DNA of 48,167 bases from positions 1 through 48,167 of the forward strand of contig JANQRB010000070.1 in assembly GCA_028284775.1 (NCBI GenBank). Direction: 5' to 3'. The notes under the pieces were generated by a model. It made no database searches. It saw only the letters and a program-made list of their open reading frames with translations, and was not told where the DNA came from. Positions within the stretch are counted from its first letter, which is position 1. Each line of letters opens with the position of its first letter. Shown one piece after another: positions 35,996-44,831 of this stretch. The position numbers and the translations under genes were made by a program. This DNA comes from Candidatus Kapaibacterium sp. (lineage in GTDB: Bacteria > Bacteroidota > Ignavibacteria > Kapaibacteriales > UBA7675).

Positions 35996-37909
35996 ATGAC
36001 ACGACCTTGCCGTCATTTTTTGCTTGCGGCTCTGCTGATCGCCGGTTGTCTGGCGGAGACCAGGAGTCAGACCGCGCCCCCGCTTTCAATCGACGCTGAG
36101 CAGGCTCCGCTGACCCTGAGCGGCAGTAGCCGCTTCTACGCCCTCTCCGCCAATCGCCAGGGCAGCTTTCAGGATCGGCCGGAACGATACTTACGTTGGG
36201 AACTGGATCCCACACTGGCTCTTTATGGCGTGCCGATCAGCTTTAATATTCTTCTGTCGACGGAGGAAGAGTCCTTTCGGCAGGACATCAATGCTTTTAC
36301 CGCCCTTTTCAGTCCGGAGAATATTCAGGCTCTGGTGCTGCAGCGTGTCAGCGCCCGCCTGCGCGAGTTGGAGCAGGAAAACGACTACACGTCTTTTTTG
36401 GCGGATGAAGAAGGTTTCCTTGATTCTCTTCGCCAGCATGATCCCGAGCGCGTCAAACACTATGAAGAGTATCGCGAGCTGCGCAGGCTCAGCAGCGGCG
36501 ATGCTGACATGGGCGACTATCTCGATCGCCTGGAGTCTATGGGACTGGTGTCGGGCACCGAACGTTTTTTTATGAGTCTGCCGGCAATCGGCGTCGGCAC
36601 TATCTATCCGCGCTTCACGCCGCTCACCCTCGGCAGCGTGTCCATTGACGGCGGCAGCCTCGAATGGAATCCGGGCAATTTCTATCTCCACCTTGCCGGC
36701 GGGCGTACACGTATTCCTATTTTACGACGCGACACGGTGCCGCTCTCGCATTTCGGACAGGAGCTCTATGCCGGTAGAATCGGCTTCGGACGCAAAGATG
36801 GTTCGCATGTTATCTTTTCCGCCTTGTATGGTCGCGACGACGAGTCTTCATTGCGCCTCGACAGCAATAACGAATTCCGTGTCAGTCCGCGTGAAAATCT
36901 GGTGGCCGGTATCGACCTCAGGCTGGATGCCATCCGCAATCGCCTGAGCTTTGATGCCGAACTGGCCGGCTCGCTCCTGACGGAAGATGTTCGCGGACCC
37001 GGTATCGATTCGGAAGATGTGCCGGATGTTGCAAATGACCTATTCGATCCCAAAGTCGGCACCCACGGCGATATAGCCCTGGCTGTCGGAACGACACTGC
37101 GGATCCCGGAGACCTCGAGCAAACTCGCCGCCTCGCTGCGTTTTGTGGGGCCGGGCTACTTCTCCTACGGCGTTCCGACTCTGCGCAGCGATCTGCTGCG
37201 CTTCGATGTTAAAGCCACGCAGAGTGTCTGGAAACGACAGCTTACATTCAATGCGCAGTATCGACGGGACGAAGACAATCTGATCGAATGGAAGCGGGCG
37301 ACGACCATTGCCGATTCCTACACTATCGGTCTTGGCCTGAATATTCGCCGGCTGCCCTATCTGCGTATCAGCTACAGTCCCTCATCCCAAAGCAGCAGCG
37401 AAGCCGATAGCGGCATTGTTATCGATAATTCCACTAGCCTGATAAATGTCGCCAGCGGATATAGCTACCGGATCGGCAGCGTCGGCGCATCGAGCAATCT
37501 GCTGTTTTCACATCTCGACGGTTCATCCCTGGACAGCGCGGGTCAATTCACCACAAGCACTTATGGCTTTAATCAGAATGTGTACTTTCGATTTCCGCTT
37601 ACAATCGCCTTGAGTCTGAACCTTAGCGACCTCAGCTATGAAGCTTTTGAGGATTATCAATCTCTCTATGTCGATGCCGCTGTCGGCTACACCTTTTTCG
37701 AAGAGCTGACGGTGTCGCTCGGAACCATCATTGCCCGCGAAGGTGACAACTCGCAACGCAGCGGTCTGTTTGCCACGGCAGACTTTCCACTCTGGGTACT
37801 TGGCCGCATGGAGCTGCGCGCCGATCAAACTGTGTATGAGGATGATCTGATCACGGCTAACAGCTACGATGAGTTTATGCTGCGCGCGACACTGACGAGC
37901 AATTGGTAA
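35996..37909 (+). CDS. Large outer-membrane beta-barrel-like protein, partner of the RCC1 protein
   Basis: 637 residues; the ATG at 35996 has GAGGGG seven bases upstream. The leader HFLLAALLIAGCLAETRSQ could be a type I signal or, given IAGC, a lipoprotein signal. Residues ~30-80 are strands. Residues ~85-185 are a helical, charged insertion (QRVSARLRELEQENDY; ERVKHYEEYRELRRL). From ~195 to the end, amphipathic strands alternate in the manner of an outer-membrane barrel (ISYSPSSQSSSEADSG; LFATADFPLWVLGRMELRADQ), ending in MLRATLTSNW with a terminal aromatic residue, as in many barrel proteins recognised by BamA. No transport substrate can be inferred. Same operon as the RCC1 propeller gene. 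Confidence 0.78.
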   Translation: MTRPCRHFLLAALLIAGCLAETRSQTAPPLSIDAEQAPLTLSGSSRFYALSANRQGSFQDRPERYLRWELDPTLALYGVPISFNILLSTEEESFRQDINAFTALFSPENIQALVLQRVSARLRELEQENDYTSFLADEEGFLDSLRQHDPERVKHYEEYRELRRLSSGDADMGDYLDRLESMGLVSGTERFFMSLPAIGVGTIYPRFTPLTLGSVSIDGGSLEWNPGNFYLHLAGGRTRIPILRRDTVPLSHFGQELYAGRIGFGRKDGSHVIFSALYGRDDESSLRLDSNNEFRVSPRENLVAGIDLRLDAIRNRLSFDAELAGSLLTEDVRGPGIDSEDVPDVANDLFDPKVGTHGDIALAVGTTLRIPETSSKLAASLRFVGPGYFSYGVPTLRSDLLRFDVKATQSVWKRQLTFNAQYRRDEDNLIEWKRATTIADSYTIGLGLNIRRLPYLRISYSPSSQSSSEADSGIVIDNSTSLINVASGYSYRIGSVGASSNLLFSHLDGSSLDSAGQFTTSTYGFNQNVYFRFPLTIALSLNLSDLSYEAFEDYQSLYVDAAVGYTFFEELTVSLGTIIAREGDNSQRSGLFATADFPLWVLGRMELRADQTVYEDDLITANSYDEFMLRATLTSNW

Positions 37910-38190
37910 GGGAGAGATTCGCTAATATGTCTCTGTTGCGCCCGGCATGGAAGACATGTCGAGAATTTCCGACACTGTCCGGGTTCGCAAATACTTCCGC
38001 CTTGCGAGACCTGGCTTGATATCGAATAATATTTGGCATATATTTCGGCACGCTAATTGTTGATTAGCTCTTACACACGCCGCCAATTACTCCCAACTTG
38101 TCAAAATCGTTGTTGTTTGTCTTCGGACTGCGACGCTTGCCGCGACAGCGTCAAGGTGCGCGGCCGATCGATGATATGGAGTGGGCTATT

Positions 38191-39006
38191 ATGAAGTACC
38201 GGATTACAATCTTCGCAGCGAGTGTTTTGTTGTTCGCCTGCATCGGCCAGGTACAGGCCGGCGGATGGCTCCAGAATCCCGAGCAGGGTATGGTCAAATT
38301 CACAACGGCTGTTTTTTCAGCCTCTGATTACATTCTACCCAACGGATTCATTTTTCCCATAAGTGAATATGAAACTCTCACGACCAGTTTGTATTTCGAA
38401 TATGGTTGGCTCGAATCTATCACCCTGTACGCTTACATCCCTTTCTTTAAACACATAAGCTTTCTACGTCGCTCGAAAATGGGGCCCGCGGACATTCATG
38501 CCGGTGCGCGAATCGGACTTCTGCAATCCGACCGCGTTGGCGTCAACGTTGGCGTTAGTATGGGAATACCGGTCGGCAATGATGATGACAAACTCAACAT
38601 GGCGCTCGGCAACGGCGAGTATCCTTTGTATATCTCGATGCAGGCCGCGCATTCGATTCCTTTTGCCGGAATGTATGCTTTGCTGGAAAGCGGTATTAAC
38701 TTGCGGATGAGTTGGTTCCCGCATGAAATACGCGGTATGCTGGAACTCGGCGTGCAGCCGCTCGAAGGGCTGACCTTGATGCTTCGCTACCGCGGGCTGC
38801 GATCGCTGGAGAACGGCAATACCGAATTGTTGCCCGTCTCGGCGGGCTACAACGGTAACGAAGTAGGGTCGGATAAGTTAAGCGCCGAGGCTTTGTACGA
38901 GTTGGATGAAAGAGTTGGTTTAAGCTTTGCCTGGGAAAAAATGCTCGATGGCAAAAGTACAATATTGGGGACGAGCTGGAGTAGTGGCTTGTATTACCTC
39001 TTGTGA
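38191..39006 (+). CDS. Exported barrel-like protein, transporter/MetA-like fold
   Basis: 271 residues from the ATG at 38191, which has GGAG nine bases upstream; a longer TTG-started frame from 38098 is not supported. The signal peptide MKYRITIFAASVLLFACIGQVQA is cleanly visible. The mature protein has strands typical of small outer-membrane barrels (FEYGWLESITLYAYIPFF; GARIGLLQSDRVGVNVGVSMGIPVG; LMLRYRGLRSLENGN) and ends AWEKMLDGKSTILGTSWSSG. The PADIHAGARIGLL segment resembles the poorly characterised MetA-pathway/transporter-like barrel family, a tentative match. A 281-bp gap separates it from the barrel gene upstream, so it is probably its own transcription unit. Confidence 0.7.
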   Translation: MKYRITIFAASVLLFACIGQVQAGGWLQNPEQGMVKFTTAVFSASDYILPNGFIFPISEYETLTTSLYFEYGWLESITLYAYIPFFKHISFLRRSKMGPADIHAGARIGLLQSDRVGVNVGVSMGIPVGNDDDKLNMALGNGEYPLYISMQAAHSIPFAGMYALLESGINLRMSWFPHEIRGMLELGVQPLEGLTLMLRYRGLRSLENGNTELLPVSAGYNGNEVGSDKLSAEALYELDERVGLSFAWEKMLDGKSTILGTSWSSGLYYLL

Positions 39007-39831
39007 CGGAATACGCAAAACTTGTCACCGGCGCCCGCTTTTCGATGGCGATTGGCCGGCTCCCGCAAGCTTGCCGCCGCCAATGGCGAACAACGAACTA
39101 TTCGGAGTTTAATCGAGCGGCTCTGCGTATTCTCGTCAGTTGATTTTACTTTTTTGACAGGCATTGTAACTCTTTCCAGGGGGAGTGTGTCTAAGGGGGC
39201 GATTGAAGGCGCGGGATGCCCAAGCATGCCTTGAGGCGGCATGCCGAGAGGGCGTCTGATAGCATCAACAGGTTGAAACAACACACAATATTCGATCAAC
39301 ACAATCCGACGAGAATTGGCTGATACCCAGGACGCGCTACATCTTCAATCAGGGGCTGCAATGTACTGACCAGACGCGGGTAGCCGCGACTGGCGGTTGC
39401 GTGTGAGCTTGCAGAGCCGAATCGAGGCAACGCTAGCGACCGGCACAATCTGACTGGATTGATTTGCCCGTGCCGTGTTGCTTCTTTTGCTATTCTGCCA
39501 CAGGTTAATTAACCGGCTTCACGACTCTCGATGAGCTTCATTACAATTGACTCTTGTGCTGTCGCTGTCATCCGCGGCATTGCGCAAAGGGATTGGCTTA
39601 CTCGCGCCATTGCCGGGGTATTGCGAATGTTAATTGGCATTGCAATCCCTGGCCTGCCTGTCGATAGGCGGAGCGATGCCGGCTGCCCGCATGGCGGGCG
39701 TTTTAACATTCAATTCAATGACAATAAACACGACCGATAACGCATTTTACATTTGTATTGCAGCCTTAAACATGTCATGTTGCAATAAATAGTGCTGTAT
39801 CAACTGTTGTATTAACACTTACCGGGGATCT
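39007..39831. other. 825-bp intergenic region, no gene recognised
   Basis: Short open frames on both strands (for example 39531-39740 + and 39509-39709 -) have no ribosome site and no recognisable product. A small inverted repeat, GCATGCC/GGCATGC with a 7-base loop, lies at 39224-39244 without a U-run. A partial match to the 33385 palindrome (ATGTTGCAATAA) lies near 39778, about 55 bp upstream of the sugar dehydrogenase ATG. Otherwise I see nothing. Confidence 0.4.
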
Positions 39832-41310
39832 ATGGGGCCAAAGCGACGTCTTGCATTTTTTGTTAACAACATCGCCACATTTCTGCTGTTCAACATTTTC
39901 TCGGCATGGACTGCGAGCGCGCAGGAGCTGGAGCGGATGTTTCCCGATCTGAAGTTCAACTTTCCCCTCGACCTTCAGAATGCCGGCGATGGCAGCGGGC
40001 GTTTGTGGGTAGCGGAGCAGGGAGGGGTTGTCATGGTTTTTGGCGGTAGTGTCGGCTTTAGCGAAGCAGCGGTCTACCTGGATTTGACGGACAAGGTACT
40101 CTTTAACGATCGCTTCGGCCTTATGGGCTTCTGTTTTCATCCGGACTACGCCAGCAATGGCCACATGTATGTTAACTACAATGCTCCGGATCCGCAGCGA
40201 ACGGTAATTGCGCGATACTCGGTCAGCGCCGACGACCCGAACCGGGCAGACCCGCTTTCGGAATACGTCTTGCTTGAAATTGATCAACCGCACAAATTTC
40301 ATAACGGCGGCCAGCTTGCCTTCGGGTCCGATGGTTATCTGTACATTGGGCTTGGCGATGGCGGTCCGGGCGGCGACCCCAACAATAACGGTCAGGATCT
40401 GACGACCCTGCATGGCAGTTTCCTGCGCATCGATGTCGACCGGCAAACCGACGATCTGCCATACGCTATTCCGGCCGACAACCCGCTCGTCGGCAATGAA
40501 GAAGGGCAGCGTGAAGAAATCTGGGCCTGGGGCTTCCGCAATCCCTGGCGATTCAGCTTCGATCCGCTAACCGGCTGGCTGTGGACCGGCGACAACGGCG
40601 AAGACAATTACGATGAAATTGATATAGTTAACGCCGGCGGCAACTACGGCTGGAGAATCATGGAAGGCAAGCACTGTTTTACGCCACCCGATGATTGTCC
40701 AACCGAGGGATTGACCTTGCCGGTCTGGGAGTATGGCGGCAACCCGCTGCGCCGTTCCGTTATCGGCGGCTATGTCTATCGCGGGCGCAACAATCCGGAG
40801 CTGGTCGGCAAATACATCTACGCAGATTTTTTGCTGGGCAGAATTTGGAGTCTGGAGTACGATGGCGAGCTTCCGCCGCTTAACACGGAGTTGATTGACG
40901 GCGTCAATGCGATTTCGAGCTTTGGGCTGGATGAAGAGGGGGAGCTGTACATGTGCAACCTGGAAGACGGCCACATCTATCGATTTCCGCCGACGGCTAC
41001 GAGTCTGGCGGAAGAGCGCGCCGAGAGCCAGGGCGGACTTGAGCTGACAATCAAGAGCGCCAATCCGCTCGAGGGGACGACGGCGGTGAGCTATTCTCTC
41101 ACCGATGCAGCTATGGTAAGTGTCGCTCTGTTCGATTTACAAGGTCGCGAGCGACTGTGCCTGTTGAAACAGCGGCAGACTGTCGGCAGGCACACCTTGC
41201 GTTTTGAGATTCGGGATGTGCGTGGCACGCGTCTGCCTGCGGGTGTATACTTCATTCGGGTGCAGGCTGATACGCATACGGCCTTGCTGCCGCTAGTGCT
41301 CGCCTATTGA
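39832..41310 (+). CDS. Secreted PQQ-type sugar dehydrogenase with T9SS sorting domain
   Basis: 492 residues; the ATG has GGGGA immediately upstream. A signal peptide (IATFLLFNIFSAWTASAQE) precedes a glucose/sorbosone dehydrogenase-type six-bladed propeller (~30-380). Family marks include FGLMGFCFHPDYASNGHMYVNY, H157 in FHNGGQLAFGSDGYLYIGLGDGG (aligned with the catalytic His of soluble PQQ glucose dehydrogenase), WGFRNPWRFSFD and GDNGEDNYDEID. Such enzymes oxidise aldoses with pyrroloquinoline quinone. Some family members have lost activity, so the substrate is unproven. Residues ~400-492 (SANPLEGTTAVSYSL, FDLQGRERL, LPAGVYFIRVQ) are a T9SS type A sorting domain, placing the enzyme outside the cell. 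No pqq biosynthesis genes are in the window. Confidence 0.88.
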   Translation: MGPKRRLAFFVNNIATFLLFNIFSAWTASAQELERMFPDLKFNFPLDLQNAGDGSGRLWVAEQGGVVMVFGGSVGFSEAAVYLDLTDKVLFNDRFGLMGFCFHPDYASNGHMYVNYNAPDPQRTVIARYSVSADDPNRADPLSEYVLLEIDQPHKFHNGGQLAFGSDGYLYIGLGDGGPGGDPNNNGQDLTTLHGSFLRIDVDRQTDDLPYAIPADNPLVGNEEGQREEIWAWGFRNPWRFSFDPLTGWLWTGDNGEDNYDEIDIVNAGGNYGWRIMEGKHCFTPPDDCPTEGLTLPVWEYGGNPLRRSVIGGYVYRGRNNPELVGKYIYADFLLGRIWSLEYDGELPPLNTELIDGVNAISSFGLDEEGELYMCNLEDGHIYRFPPTATSLAEERAESQGGLELTIKSANPLEGTTAVSYSLTDAAMVSVALFDLQGRERLCLLKQRQTVGRHTLRFEIRDVRGTRLPAGVYFIRVQADTHTALLPLVLAY

Positions 41311-41392
41311 GAAATATTCGTCGGCGATACGAGCCGGCCACAGTTCGGGAGCGCGTCATTGTATCGATAGTTGAAAATTGCTGATGAAGCAC

Positions 41393-41441
41393 GTAGGCTG
41401 GCCGGTTCGGTTCACCGGAGCGTCCGGACCGGTCGGGCTAC
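41393..41441. repeat. Long imperfect hairpin between secreted-protein genes
   Basis: The 18 bases at 41393-41410 (GTAGGCTGGCCGGTTCGG) pair with 41424-41441 across a 13-base loop, with 14 Watson-Crick pairs, three G:U wobbles and one mismatch. It lies 82 bp after the sugar dehydrogenase stop. There is no U-run, so it is either a factor-assisted terminator, a transcript-stabilising fold or a REP-like element. No second copy was found in the window. Confidence 0.6.
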
Positions 41442-41505
41442 ACTTTCATCAGGATTTGTTTAATCATCGCGACAAAGAAGACGCGTATTCCTGAAAGGTT
41501 TTGTC

Positions 41506-44187
41506 ATGAAATCTCTTCTGATTCAACTTCCGCTTTGCCTCCTGATGTTGGGTCTCGGCAATTCACTCGCCGGGCAGGAGTTTTCCTCCGCCGACACCTA
41601 TGGCGCCGCAGCGGGAGCTGAAGCGTCCGATGGCGACTTAGCAAAGGCTACGCTCGACTACTGGGACAATTATTATCAACAGCGTTACTTCGATGCCGGT
41701 CGTTCCAAAGACAGTATGCAGGGTACCGGCTACTATCCGTACATGCGCTTAAAGTGGTTTTATCTGCAGCGGCGTGATCATCGTGGCATTCTGCCCGGCA
41801 GCGGCCGTTTGCAGCAGCAGCGCAACAGCCGAAGCGCCCTGCTGAAAGGCGATTTTGCGCCGGCGGCCGATTGGGAGTCGCTCGGTCCGAATACGATCGA
41901 CAGCTACGGCGGTCGGATGTTGTCGCATGCCTTCGATCCGACGAATAGCCGGATTCTCTGGGCGGGTTCGGCGGCGGGTGGTCTGTGGCGCAGTACGAAC
42001 GGCGGTGATTATTGGGAGCCGATGACCGACGACCTGCCGTCGGTAGGTGTTTCATCCATTGCAATCAATCCCGACGATCGCGACATGATGTTAATGGGAA
42101 CCGGAGAAGGCTATGGAAATTTTCAATATTTCCGCAATGGCATCGGTGTACTCAAATCCACCGACCGGGGGCTTTCCTGGCAGCCAACTTCATTTAACTT
42201 TCTGCAATCGCAGAGTGTAGCAACATTCGCCATGCTGTGGGATCCTGTCAATACCGCTAACGTGTATCTGGCGGCGACCAACGGAGTCTGGGTTTCGCGT
42301 GACGAAGGCGCAACATGGCAGCAAAAGTTAAGCACACGGGCGACGGCCCTGGTACTTAACAAACTGGATCCTGCAATTCTCTATGCGGCGATACAGGGCG
42401 ACGGTGTTTACAAGTCGACCGACAATGGCGAATCCTGGACGCGCAAATCGGCCGGGCTGGCGGACGGCACACGCATCGGCTTCAGCGCCCTGGCTATCTG
42501 CGACTCACAGCCTGATATTTTATATATGACGATTGTCAATCCCCAGACTTCAGGAATCGAAGGTCTGTATGTTACGGACGACGGCGCAGACAGCTGGAGC
42601 GACATTCGCGATACGCCGGAGTTTTTCTGTCAACCCGTTCAAACCGGCAGCAGTCAATGCCAGGGCTGGTACAACAACATTGTCGCAATTGCGCCTGATG
42701 ATCCGAACCTGGTTTTCGCCGGCGGTATTACCTTCTGGCGTTCGGATGACGGCGGAGGACACTGGACCCAGCATGACGGCTGGGCGGTAAACTTTGTCGG
42801 TGATCACGAAGGCTTTACCTATGTCGACCAGCATAGCATCGGCTTCGACCCTGAAGACCCCGCAACCATTTATGTTTTTAATGACGGCGGCGTCTCGAAG
42901 TCTACCGATCGGGGGCTGAGCTGGGAGCGCAAGAACAACAATCTCGTTACGGGTCAGTTCTACGCGCTGGCAAGCGCGCCGAATGAAGCGGAATTTGTAA
43001 TCGGCGGCTTTCAGGATCACGGTTTGCAGCGGGCCGAACTGAGCGGCGGCAATCTGCTCTGGACCAACTGGCAGGTGGGGGACGGCACCCGTGTGATTAT
43101 CGATCACAGCGACCGGTCGGTTATCTACGGCGATCTGCAATTCGGCAACCACCAGAAGTCGATGATTGCCGGTAAATTTCGCAGTAACACCTTTGCAATT
43201 AACAATGGAATCGGCGAAAGCGGCCCCTGGGTAAGCGCGCTGGCGATGCACCCGCGCAATGCCGAAATATTGTTTACGGCCAGTACCCAGAAGATTTACA
43301 AGACCAGTAATGGCGGACTCGACTGGCGCAGCGTCGCCCCGATCGCCAATTGTTTCCATCTTGGCTTCGACCAAATCGATCCGACGATCGTTTATGCCTA
43401 CGTGTACAATCCGTCTTCCAGCGCCCATAGTTTCTGGCGTTCCAATGACGAGGGCGAAACCTGGCGGCAGACCAATAATTCACCGGGATGGCGGGCCACG
43501 GACCTGGAAGCGGATCCCACGCGCGCAGGCATTTTGTACGTGACCCGCAATTCTTTCTTCCCAAACAATCCGCATATTCTGCGATCGGACGATTACGGCG
43601 AGACGTGGACGGATATCAGCGGCGACTTTCCCGATATCGGCTGCAATGCGATCGCGGTCAATCCGCGCAACACGCAACACTTATACCTCGCGACCGATCT
43701 GGGCGTTTTCGTCAGTCTGAACGGCGGTCAGAACTGGACCGAATTCAATGATGGTTTGCCGAACGTCTACTCACTCGACATTCACTATCACCGGCACGAC
43801 AACAGCCTGCGGGTAGGCACCTATGGTCGCGGCGCATGGAAAACTCCGGCCGTGGACCCGACAGCCGTCGTATCGGTCGGCGCGAGCGCTCTGATTAACG
43901 CCGATAGCCCGGTTTTCGAGCTGCTCGAAATTGCTCCCAATCCCACGAGGTCAGCCTGCACGCTCCGGCTGCGCCTGAAGCTCAAGACCGAGCTAACACT
44001 GCGCATCTACAATGATCTGGGCCAGCGGGTAGCCGATGTGCTGCGCCGCGAGCTCAGTGCGGGCGTCCACCGGCTGGAGTGGGACGGGCGCGATGATTAC
44101 GGCAAGCCGGCCGCCAGCGGCAGGTATTATCTACGGGTGCTGGCCGGTGGTATGTCGCAGGCGCTGCCGCTGCAATTACAGCGCTGA
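41506..44187 (+). CDS. Secreted BNR/Asp-box propeller protein (sortilin/sialidase-like fold) with T9SS sorting domain
   Basis: 893 residues; the ATG has AAAGG seven bases upstream. Signal peptide LPLCLLMLGLGNSLAG. Residues ~160-745 carry eleven Asp-box (BNR) motifs of the form SxDxGxxW: RSTNGGDYW, KSTDRGLSW, VSRDEGATW, KSTDNGESW, TDDGADSW, RSDDGGGHW, KSTDRGLSW, KTSNGGLDW, RSNDEGETW, RSDDYGETW and VSLNGGQNW. This pattern fits a ten-bladed VPS10/sortilin-like or double propeller, as in xyloglucanase GH74 and bacterial sortilin-like proteins. I see no convincing catalytic residues, so enzyme activity is not claimed. Residues ~803-893 (IAPNPTRSAC, IYNDLGQRV, ASGRYYLRVLAGG) are a T9SS type A sorting domain. 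It follows the sugar dehydrogenase, also T9SS-tagged, after 195 bp. Confidence 0.87.
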   Translation: MKSLLIQLPLCLLMLGLGNSLAGQEFSSADTYGAAAGAEASDGDLAKATLDYWDNYYQQRYFDAGRSKDSMQGTGYYPYMRLKWFYLQRRDHRGILPGSGRLQQQRNSRSALLKGDFAPAADWESLGPNTIDSYGGRMLSHAFDPTNSRILWAGSAAGGLWRSTNGGDYWEPMTDDLPSVGVSSIAINPDDRDMMLMGTGEGYGNFQYFRNGIGVLKSTDRGLSWQPTSFNFLQSQSVATFAMLWDPVNTANVYLAATNGVWVSRDEGATWQQKLSTRATALVLNKLDPAILYAAIQGDGVYKSTDNGESWTRKSAGLADGTRIGFSALAICDSQPDILYMTIVNPQTSGIEGLYVTDDGADSWSDIRDTPEFFCQPVQTGSSQCQGWYNNIVAIAPDDPNLVFAGGITFWRSDDGGGHWTQHDGWAVNFVGDHEGFTYVDQHSIGFDPEDPATIYVFNDGGVSKSTDRGLSWERKNNNLVTGQFYALASAPNEAEFVIGGFQDHGLQRAELSGGNLLWTNWQVGDGTRVIIDHSDRSVIYGDLQFGNHQKSMIAGKFRSNTFAINNGIGESGPWVSALAMHPRNAEILFTASTQKIYKTSNGGLDWRSVAPIANCFHLGFDQIDPTIVYAYVYNPSSSAHSFWRSNDEGETWRQTNNSPGWRATDLEADPTRAGILYVTRNSFFPNNPHILRSDDYGETWTDISGDFPDIGCNAIAVNPRNTQHLYLATDLGVFVSLNGGQNWTEFNDGLPNVYSLDIHYHRHDNSLRVGTYGRGAWKTPAVDPTAVVSVGASALINADSPVFELLEIAPNPTRSACTLRLRLKLKTELTLRIYNDLGQRVADVLRRELSAGVHRLEWDGRDDYGKPAASGRYYLRVLAGGMSQALPLQLQR

Positions 44188-44281
44188 GCTTGATCCCGGC
44201 CCTGCGGATTCTTGAAACATAAAGGCATTTTTCCGGTACGCTGCTCCTTTCAACGCTCGGCAACCCGAACCGGAATGCTTT

Positions 44282-44728
44282 ATGAACATCGACTACTCTC
44301 TGTACATCGAAGCTTCGGCTCAACGCGTTTTTCAGCGTATCAGCGACATATCCGCCCTTTCGGAATGGGTGGGGTTCATAGTAGAGACGAGCCTGCCACC
44401 GTCAGCAAACGTTGCCGCCGGCACCCAATTCAGTGAAGTATCACTGCTGCTGGGGCAGGAAATCCGCTCGGAAAAAGTCGTCACTGAATTCGAACCGGTT
44501 CACCGTTTTGCAGTCCGTTCGCTGTCAGGACCGATCGAGCATGCTCTGCGTTTTCAGATTGAGCCTCAGGGGCGGGGCGTAGTGCTGCACATTTGCGTGG
44601 AGGGTGAGCTGGAAGGTCCGCTGGGCCTCTTTCCCGGCCTGGTCGTTAATACCATCCGCAACCAAGTCGCCGCCGATCTCGACCGGCTGAAGCGTGCGCT
44701 GGAATGCGAGTCGGCCGATGCGAGCTGA
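44282..44728 (+). CDS. SRPBCC-superfamily (START-like) small protein
   Basis: 148 residues with no signal peptide. The opening MNIDYSLYIEASAQRVFQRISDISALSEWVGFI matches the strand-helix start of the polyketide cyclase/START-like SRPBCC fold. The middle strands (EKVVTEFEPVHRFAVRSLSGP; LRFQIEPQGRGVVLHICVEGEL) and a final long helix (NTIRNQVAADLDRLKRALE) complete it. Members bind hydrophobic ligands in a deep cavity; the ligand here is unknown. It lies 95 bp after the Asp-box gene and 103 bp before the AsmA-like gene, all on one strand. The start at 44282 has GGA at seven-base spacing. Confidence 0.8.
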   Translation: MNIDYSLYIEASAQRVFQRISDISALSEWVGFIVETSLPPSANVAAGTQFSEVSLLLGQEIRSEKVVTEFEPVHRFAVRSLSGPIEHALRFQIEPQGRGVVLHICVEGELEGPLGLFPGLVVNTIRNQVAADLDRLKRALECESADAS

Positions 44729-44831
44729 GCCGGCCTGGGGATTGGGTGGAAATTCAGTATATTGAGCGTCGCACTGCTAGAATGCAATGCTGTGATTTTG
44801 TAGCACTCGTACCGGCCGACCAGGGTTCTCC

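Noticed and set aside
38098..38190. N-terminal extension of the barrel gene from a TTG at 38098
   Set aside because: The extension would bury the clear signal peptide that begins at the ATG at 38191, which has its own GGAG site.
39224..39244. GCATGCC/GGCATGC inverted repeat as a terminator
   Set aside because: Short 7-bp stem, no U-run, and more than 200 bp from the nearest gene end.
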